Shown in pieces: positions 57,553 to 64,000 of a stretch of DNA of 64,000 nucleotides (the stretch's first letter is position 1; the number at the start of each line of letters is the position of its first letter). A program made the position numbers and the translations under genes. The stretch covers positions 2,108,001 to 2,172,000 of the forward strand of contig PUFA01000211.1 of assembly GCA_003508835.1 (NCBI GenBank), read 5' to 3'. Origin of the DNA: Eonycteris spelaea. Taxonomy: Eukaryota; Chordata; Mammalia; Chiroptera; Pteropodidae. The notes under the pieces are model-generated. The model was not told the origin of the DNA, ran no database searches, and worked only from the letters and a program-made list of their open reading frames with translations.

Positions 57553-60350
57553 CTATTATTAACATGTTACATTAGTATCGTACATTTCTTACAATTAATT
57601 AACCAATACTGATATATACTAAAGTCCGTAGTTTACTCAGATTTTTTTACTTACTTCCTCCCCACCCTGCCCATCCACCTCCACCCCGCACCACAGGATC
57701 TCATCTATTGAGTCATCATGTTTCCTTAGGCTCTTCTCGGATGTTACAGTTTCTTAAGTTTTGAGAAATACTGATCAGGTATTTTGTAGAATGCTTTTGT
57801 CTTATTTTTGTTTTATAATTAAGTCTAGGGCTACAAAGTTTTTGTTTTTTTAGATAAAATTCACATAAGATAATATTAACCATTTTAAAGTATACAATAT
57901 AGTGGCATTTGGTATATTCACAATGTTGTACAACTATCACTTCTATCTAGTTACAAAATATTTCCATCACCACGAAAGGAAACCCCATACACATTAAGGA
58001 GTCACTTCCATTTTCCCCTCTCTCCAGTCCCTGTCAACCATCAATTTGCTTCCTGTCTCTATGGATTTACCCATTCTAGATATTTCTTATAAATGGAATC
58101 TGGCTTCTTTCATTTAGCAAGTTTTTGAGATTCATCCATGTTGTAGCACGTTATCAGTTTTATTTATTTTTTTATCATAATATTCTCTTGAATATATTCC
58201 ATTGTAGGGATATACCACATATTATATATCCATTCATCTGTTGGAAGAAATTTGGGTTGTTTCAGATGTTATGAATAGTGCTGCTATGAACAATTGTATT
58301 CAAGTTTTTATTTGACTATCTGCTTTCAATTCTTTTGGGTACACACTTAGTAGTGAAATTGCTAGGTCATGTGGTAATTTTATATTTAATTTTTTGAAGA
58401 ATCAGCAAACTGATTTCCAAAGTGGCTGTACCATTTCATACTCCCACCAATGATGTGAGAAGGTTCAAGTTTTGTTACATCCTTGACAACATTTGTTATT
58501 ATCTTTTTTATTCTAGCCATCAGTAGATGTAAAGTGGTATCTCATTGTGGTTTTGGTTTGCATTTCTCTAATGACTAATGATGGTGAATATCTGTGCATA
58601 TGTTTCTTGGCCATCTGTATATCTCGTTCAGAGGAATGCCTATTCAAACACTTGGCCCATTTTTTAATGAGACCTTCTAACTTTTTCTTGTAGAGTTATA
58701 GGAGTTCTTTATATATTCTGGATACTAGACATTCATTAGATAAAAAGTTTGCAAATATTTTCTATTTTCACTTTCTTAATAATATTTAATGCACAAAGTT
58801 TTTTAATTTTATAAGTTCTGATTTATCTTTTCATTTTTTTTTTTGCTTATGTTATTGATGTCATATCTAGGAAATCATTGTCAAATCAAAGGTCATAAAG
58901 ATTTACCCCTGTTTTCTTCTAAGAGTTTTGTACTTTTAGTTCTACATTTAAATACTTTACACATTTGGAATTAATTTTTGTAAATGAGGCAGGGGTCTAA
59001 ATTTATTCTCTTTCATATGGATATCCAGTCGCCCCATAGCCATTTGTTGAAGATACTATTCTTTTCCCCACTGAATGGACTTGGTGCCCTAGTCAAAATC
59101 AATTGGCCATAGATGCATGGGTTTATTTCTGGACACTTAATTCTATTCCACCAATCTATATGTCTATCTTTACACTTGTACCATACTGTTTTTGATTACT
59201 ATACCTTTTTAGTAGGGGAAGTATAAGTTCTCCAACTTTGTTCTACCTTTTTGATATTGTTTATGGCAGTTCAGGCTCCCTTCCAATTCTATGTGAATTG
59301 AAGAATGTTTTTTCTATTTCTGCCAAAGGTCTTTGGAATTTCTATAAGGATCTCCTTGAATCTATAGATTGCTTTGGGTAGACTTGCCATCTTAATATTT
59401 ACTCTTCCAATTCATTAATATGAAATGTCTTTCCATTTTTTAGGTCTTTTTAATTTCTTTCAGCAATGTAGTATGGTTTTCACTGTACAATTTCTACATT
59501 TCTTAAGTATGTTATTCTTTTAAATGTTATTATAATTGGAGTTATTGTCTTAATTTTTTCCATTATTTATTGCTGGTGACTTTTGTGTGTTGATCTGACC
59601 CTACAACTCTGCTGAATTTATTTATTAGCTCAAGTTTTACTTCCTTTCCAATTTGGATGCCTTTTTAAATTAATTAATTGATTGATTGATTGATTAGCCT
59701 AAGTTTTCTGGCTAGAACTTCCAGTACACTATTGAATAGCAGTGGTGAAAGTGGGTATCCTTGTCTTGGTCTTAGGTGGAAAACTTTTATTCTTTTACTA
59801 TTGAGTATGATGTTAGCTGTGAGTTTTTTATAAATATCTTTTATCATATTAAGAAAGTTTCCTTCTATTTCTAGTATATTAAATGTTTTTACCATGAAAG
59901 GGTATTAGATGTTGTGACATGCTTTTTCTCCATCAATTAAAATGATTATATAGATTTTTTCCTTTATTCTATTAATGTGGTGTATTATATCTATTAATTT
60001 TTACACTTTAAGACAGCCTTGTTTTCTTAGGATAAATCTCATTTGATCATGATATATAATTCTCTAATAAACAATTGTATTTGGTTTGCTTGTGTTTCAC
60101 CGAGGATTTTTGAATCTACATTTATATTGGTCTTTAGTTTACTTTTCTCATAGTATATGACTTCTATATCAAAGAAATGCTGGTCTCATAGAACAAATTA
60201 GGAAGTGTATTCTTCTGTTTTTTGGAAGAGTTTAAGATGGATTGGTATTAATTTTTCTTTGAAAGTTTAGTACAAGTCACCTGTGAAGCCAGCTGGTCCT
60301 GGATTTTCTTTTTTAGGAAATTTTAAATTACCAATTCAATCTCTTTGTTA
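57553..60350 (-). mobile_element. L1, truncated in the reverse transcriptase, inserted in an older HAL1
   Basis: Antisense L1 with a long 3' UTR ('ctattattaacatgttacattagtatcgtacatttcttacaattaattaaccaatactg', 'agtcatcatgtttccttaggctc', 'agataaaattcacataag', 'caccacgaaaggaaacccc'). The carboxyl part of ORF2 follows ('gaatagtgctgctatgaacaattg', 'gccatttgttgaagatactattc', 'ctattccaccaatctatatgtctatc'), then the polymerase, breaking off near 60350. The ends are worn, and a tandem TTGA tract sits at 59678-59697. A 12-base repeat TAAAGCCTGCAC occurs at 57522 and 57540 just before its 3' end. Confidence 0.87.
59677..59895 (-). pseudogene. Fragment of L1 ORF2 reverse transcriptase
   Basis: A 73-codon open piece of ORF2p. 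Visible reverse-transcriptase motifs are [15 protein letters not shown] and [20 protein letters not shown], the block just upstream of the FADD catalytic box, with [11 protein letters not shown] almost intact. The frame is broken on both sides. In a live L1 this domain copies the element's RNA into the genome. Confidence 0.8.
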
Positions 60351-60354
60351 TATT

Positions 60355-62035
60355 TCTGTTCAGATTTATATACTCAATATCTACAAAATATTAGTAGAAA
60401 CTAGAGCCTCACAACATAATATTCAAATGTGCAGGAATCAATCCAAAATTAAGTGACATATGAAGATCCAGGAAATATATCCAATTCTCTAGGAGAAACA
60501 TAATCAATAACTGTAACTCTGAGATGACCCAGATGTTGGAATTATCAGACAAAGTCTTCAAAACAGATATTATAACTACACTTTATGAGATAAAAATGAA
60601 CATTCTAAACAAATCGAAAGATAAAAAATCTCAACCAAGAAACAGAAACTGCAAAAAAAAATGAAATCTTTTAAACTAAAAAAAAAAATATTACTTTTAA
60701 ATGAAATATCCTGGGTGGGCTCTATAGCAGAATAAAGATGATAAAGTAAAAAGCCAGTGAAGTTGAACATAGATGAATAGAAAATACTCAATTTGAAAAA
60801 TAGAGAACATGGAAAAAATCAACAAAACATCAGGAACCTGTGGGATAATATCAAATGATCTAACAATGGAGTTCCAAAGTAAAAGAGAAAAAGATTGGTG
60901 ACAAAAGTTTTTAAAGAAATAATAATAGCAATTTCCCAAATTTGTGGAAGACAAAAATTGAAAGATTCAAGAAGTTTAGCAAAATGCAGTATGAAGAAAC
61001 ACACACCAGACTCATCTAATCCAATTGCAGAAAACCAAAAATTTAAAAAAAAAAAAAGTCTTGAAATCATCCACAGGAAAACAATGCATCACATATGAAG
61101 AAACAACAATTTAAATTTCTTTGGATTTCTCATGAAAAATCATGAGGTTAGAAAAAAAATGGAACACATCTTCAGTGTGCTAAAAGACAGTAACCTCAAC
61201 TCAGAATTCGATATTGAGTGAAAATATCTTCAGGACTTAATATGAAATAAATATATCCTCAATTATTAAAAAGTAAAAGGATTCGTCCTCAATTGACATC
61301 AATTAAAAGAATGCTAAATAAAATCTATAGGCTGGAGGAAAACTGGTAACTTCAGGAATCAAAGAAAGGCAACTGAATTAGCAAAGATCTGAATAAATAT
61401 TAAATTACTTGTCTCCTCTTACATCCTTTAAGATGTGCATGACTTTCAAAAACAAAATTTACAACAATATATGGTGGGCTTTTCGATGTAATATGAACTA
61501 TAGGGTTGTAAAGCTTCTGTTATATTTTTAATAGTAAAAGTTGGTAAAAAGTTGACCGCATATTCTCATACTAAGAACAACCATTTAAAAATGCAAAGAG
61601 ATATAGGCAAAAGCCAGGAAATAAACAAAAAGAAAATACTGAAAATTTTTCAAATAATCCAAAGAAGCCAGGAAAGGGGAACAGGAAAACCAAAAAAAAG
61701 GAAGAGAGGAGACAAATGGATAACAAATAATAAAATAGTAAATAAAATAACTTGAAAAAATGGCTTTCAAATACATTATGCTAAGTGTAGCAAGCCAATT
61801 AATAAAGTTAAATACGTATAATTTCATTTATATGACATTCTGGAAAAGGCAAAACTGTTAGGATGGAAAATAGATCAGTGGTTGCTGGATATAGGGAAGA
61901 GGTTAGTTTGATTACAAAATGGCAAAACAAGAAAAGAAATGTTGATATAACGGGAGTGTTCTGCATCTTCATTATGGTGCTGATTACACAACTATAAGCA
62001 TTTGCCAAGACTAATAGTAAACTTAAATATAAACA
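60355..62035 (+). mobile_element. HAL1 element, ORF1 and 3' end
   Basis: Downstream part of an old half-L1. It has an ORF1 start region ('ggaatcaatccaaaattaagtgacatatgaagatccagg', 'gacccagatgttggaattatcagacaaagtcttc'), an ORF1 body ('gcaatttcccaaatttgtggaag', 'cttgaaatcatccacaggaaaacaatgcatcacat') and an ORF1 end ('cagaattcgatattgagtgaaaatatcttc', 'gaatgctaaataaaatctataggctggaggaaaa'). It then passes directly to a HAL1-type 3' end ('gacattctggaaaaggcaaaactgttaggatggaaaatagatcagtggttgctgg', 'atggtgctgattacacaact') without any ORF2. That absence is the defining feature of HAL1. All frames are broken. Confidence 0.82.
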
Positions 62036-62638
62036 TTTTTAAAACCTGAGACTATGTCAGTCCATTGCTGCACACCTCTTTCCTGGATGTCTTTACGAGA
62101 GTCTGGCTTGACAGCTCCCTTACAAATTGGGGGATTAAAAACCATAACACTGCAATAAGCACTCATTATCTAAACGGGGTAGCCCATTTGAGGGGGAAAA
62201 ACCTGTTTAAACCATTAGCTGGACTACATTACTAATTATTCCAGAGAACAAAATCACTCTTTTTAAAGATTGTTTTTGAAAAGCTACTATCATTTCAACT
62301 TGGGATGCCAGGAATACACTTATCCTGGACTTGGCAGAAAATCCAAGACTCCTCCCCCACACTACCCTCCCAGAGTAGGAGATGAATAGGTGTCTTAGAA
62401 GTTGCCAAGACAGGAAGGGATTTGCACTGATTAGGCAACTGTTCCTGGGTGGCAGTAATATGTTCCAAGTGCCTCTAGAGGATTTTTGGGAGCCAATATG
62501 AAATAAGCATAGCAACAAAATGTAGGGTAGAAAATCCATAGCGGAAAAAGGAAAATGTGTGTAATTTATAGTTGGTATCTGACAATTCATACAGGACTAT
62601 ATACCTAATAAGTAGTTTATTTTTAACAGTATCCACAA
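62036..62638. other. Stretch without recognised gene or repeat
   Basis: A 127-codon minus-strand frame at 62207-62590 has a hydrophobic start but no recognised domain. Confidence 0.4.
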
Positions 62639-63294
62639 TGTATCATAAAAAGTGATTGGCTGCATGTGCATTGAGAAAGGCAAAACCACCTTACTCTGTA
62701 ATAGTAACCCATCCACCCTCCTATCATGCCATCGGTTTCCATAAATAAGTCTGTGTCTTGACTTTAATGCTCTCCTTGCCTGGCTATGGCTTCACTTTGG
62801 ATGTCCAAACATCCATGTGAGACACAATGAAAACTGCTGAATTAGAACTTCTTTGAAATATTGTTCCTGCCTGTGAAAGGGTTCATAACAGGCCTCTCCA
62901 AGATGTGCTACACTGCCATGTGGATTATTTTGAGCTGATGGCAATTGAGACCCTGAGGATCAAGAGAAACTTTTACTTCTTCCTCAAATAATTTAAATTT
63001 TGGACCTTGTCCATTCAAAGAGTTATTCCCAGAAATAACTTTTTATAACCTATCTATACAGCAAAGTAAACATCTAATTAATAAACATGTGCTCTGCTTA
63101 TTGTCTTGCCAATGACCCTCCTCCCACTGAAGCCTCAAGGACAGGATCTCTGACTCTCTTGTATGTAAGGTTCGCATATGTACATATGCAATAAAATTTG
63201 GTTGTTTTCTCTTGTTAATCTGTCTCATGCCAATTTAATTATTAGACCAGCTGGAAGAACTTAGAAGGGTAGAAAAAAATTTCTTCCTCCTTCA
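62639..63294 (+). mobile_element. Probable endogenous retrovirus solo LTR
   Basis: The 3' part has the pattern of a class I retroviral LTR. Blocks are 'gaccctgaggatcaagagaaacttttacttctt', 'ccttgtccattcaaagagttattcccagaaataactttttataacc', 'catgtgctctgcttattgtcttgccaatgaccctcct' and 'gcctcaaggacaggatctctgac', a polyadenylation signal AATAAA at 63190-63195, then 'ctcttgttaatctgtctcatgccaatttaattattagaccagctggaagaacttagaagggtag'. No gag, pol or env follows, so it is a solo LTR. The 5' limit (TG at 62639) and 3' limit are estimates. Confidence 0.58.
63190..63195 (+). promoter_or_regulatory. Polyadenylation signal of the LTR
   Basis: AATAAA in the expected R-region position of the probable LTR; no evidence of present use. 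Confidence 0.5.
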
Positions 63295-64000
63295 CAGTTG
63301 CAAAATTAGAAACACACTTACATGAAAATTAGCTTCTGAAGGTTATGTGTTATCTATAGCGTCTGCAGTATCATTTTCAGTGGGCAATTTCTAACTAACT
63401 CAATGGCCATTGATTAATTGGAAGAGCTTTGTGGATGCAATTTCCAGCAACAAAGTGAAGTTCGGTGAGGATCCGGCAGCAGAGTTCATGACGTGATGGG
63501 GGAGGGGCAGTGTTCTCACTCAGGCTAATGAAGGGCAGCGATAAGCAGGCTGCTGTTACTTTAGAATGTCTCTGCATGGACCAGCTACTAACTAAATCAA
63601 AATTACTATTGGACCTTTAAATTTTAATACCACACTTAACGATGAATTATTAAACAGGAATTCTTGCCAATTCCTGGTTTTCCTCTGTCTTCATGATGTT
63701 TCCAACAACCTAGCCTGTTCTGACAATGATAGCTGAGGCCAGCTTACCTTACCTTGCTTATCATATCCATTATCCTCTATCTCTGCTGGGAATGCAAACC
63801 CTGTCAGCCACCTATCCTCCATGGTACTGCCATCCCCAAGCACCCACTCCAACTTTCCACTTGACATGACAATCATTCCCATCTTTCCTACCCTCTCTTT
63901 GGTACCCCTTTGGACTCTTGTTTCCTGGAAACAAAAAATTTTTAAATCCTCATCAAATATTTTTCCATTATGAAATCTGGTTCTGCCTTGAGGACATTGA
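63295..64000. other. Stretch without recognised gene or repeat
   Basis: No exon or named repeat recognised to the window's end. Confidence 0.4.

Noticed and set aside
62639..63294. Possible full-length endogenous retrovirus
   Set aside because: Only one LTR-like segment is seen and no gag, pol or env motif lies within reach on either side in the window.

Overview
The window reads as non-coding chromosomal DNA from a placental mammal. The dispersed repeats are those of mammals: L2, MIR, MER5A, MLT1-type LTRs, a Tigger fragment, and several L1 and half-L1 (HAL1-type) LINEs. No Alu, rodent B1/B2, carnivore tRNA-Lys SINE, ruminant BovA/BovB, pig PRE1 or horse ERE was seen. The L1-type 3' tails resemble those of laurasiatherian mammals. 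Together with the lack of any young SINE this would suit a bat, perhaps a fruit bat, but that is inference and has not been tested by alignment. I recognise no protein-coding exon, tRNA, rRNA or other host gene. The window is best read as intergenic or deep-intron sequence. The open reading frames are short, and the ones I can identify are pieces of LINEs or of one DNA transposon.

Layout. 1-12470 holds an AT-rich imperfect palindrome (853-1011), a complete MLT1-type LTR (2182-2575), a MER5A element (6423-6643), one MIR and L2 fragments. 12470-13340 is an old HAL1/L1 ORF1 remnant. 14484-16786 is full-length half-L1 copy A (minus strand). An LTR lies at 17291-17845 and a degenerate minisatellite at 19930-20545. 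22486-26110 has a plus-strand L1 with a damaged reverse transcriptase next to an older minus-strand LINE. 28035-28670 is an L1 3' end. 31200-31532 is an internally deleted Tigger. 37421-39827 (copy B, plus) and 40679-43015 (copy C, minus) are two more full-length half-L1 elements facing each other tail to tail. 44160-52560 carries three LTRs or LTR-like pieces, a purine-only tract, an L1 3' end and microsatellites. 52590-54905 holds L2 and MIR pieces. 56640-62035 is an old HAL1 split by a later L1, and 62640-63294 resembles an endogenous-retrovirus solo LTR.

The most interesting content is the set of three 2.3-2.4 kb LINEs A, B and C. All three keep a 5' leader and an ORF1 region. In all three, nearly all of ORF2 is removed at the same junction, joining the start of the endonuclease region to the last codons of ORF2. 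Each is flanked by its own target-site duplication. They are therefore copies of a non-autonomous half-L1 family that moved as a unit, not L1s deleted independently. Two subfamilies with different 3' tails are present. Half-L1 elements are known in mammals as a class; whether this subfamily and junction have been catalogued cannot be told from sequence alone.
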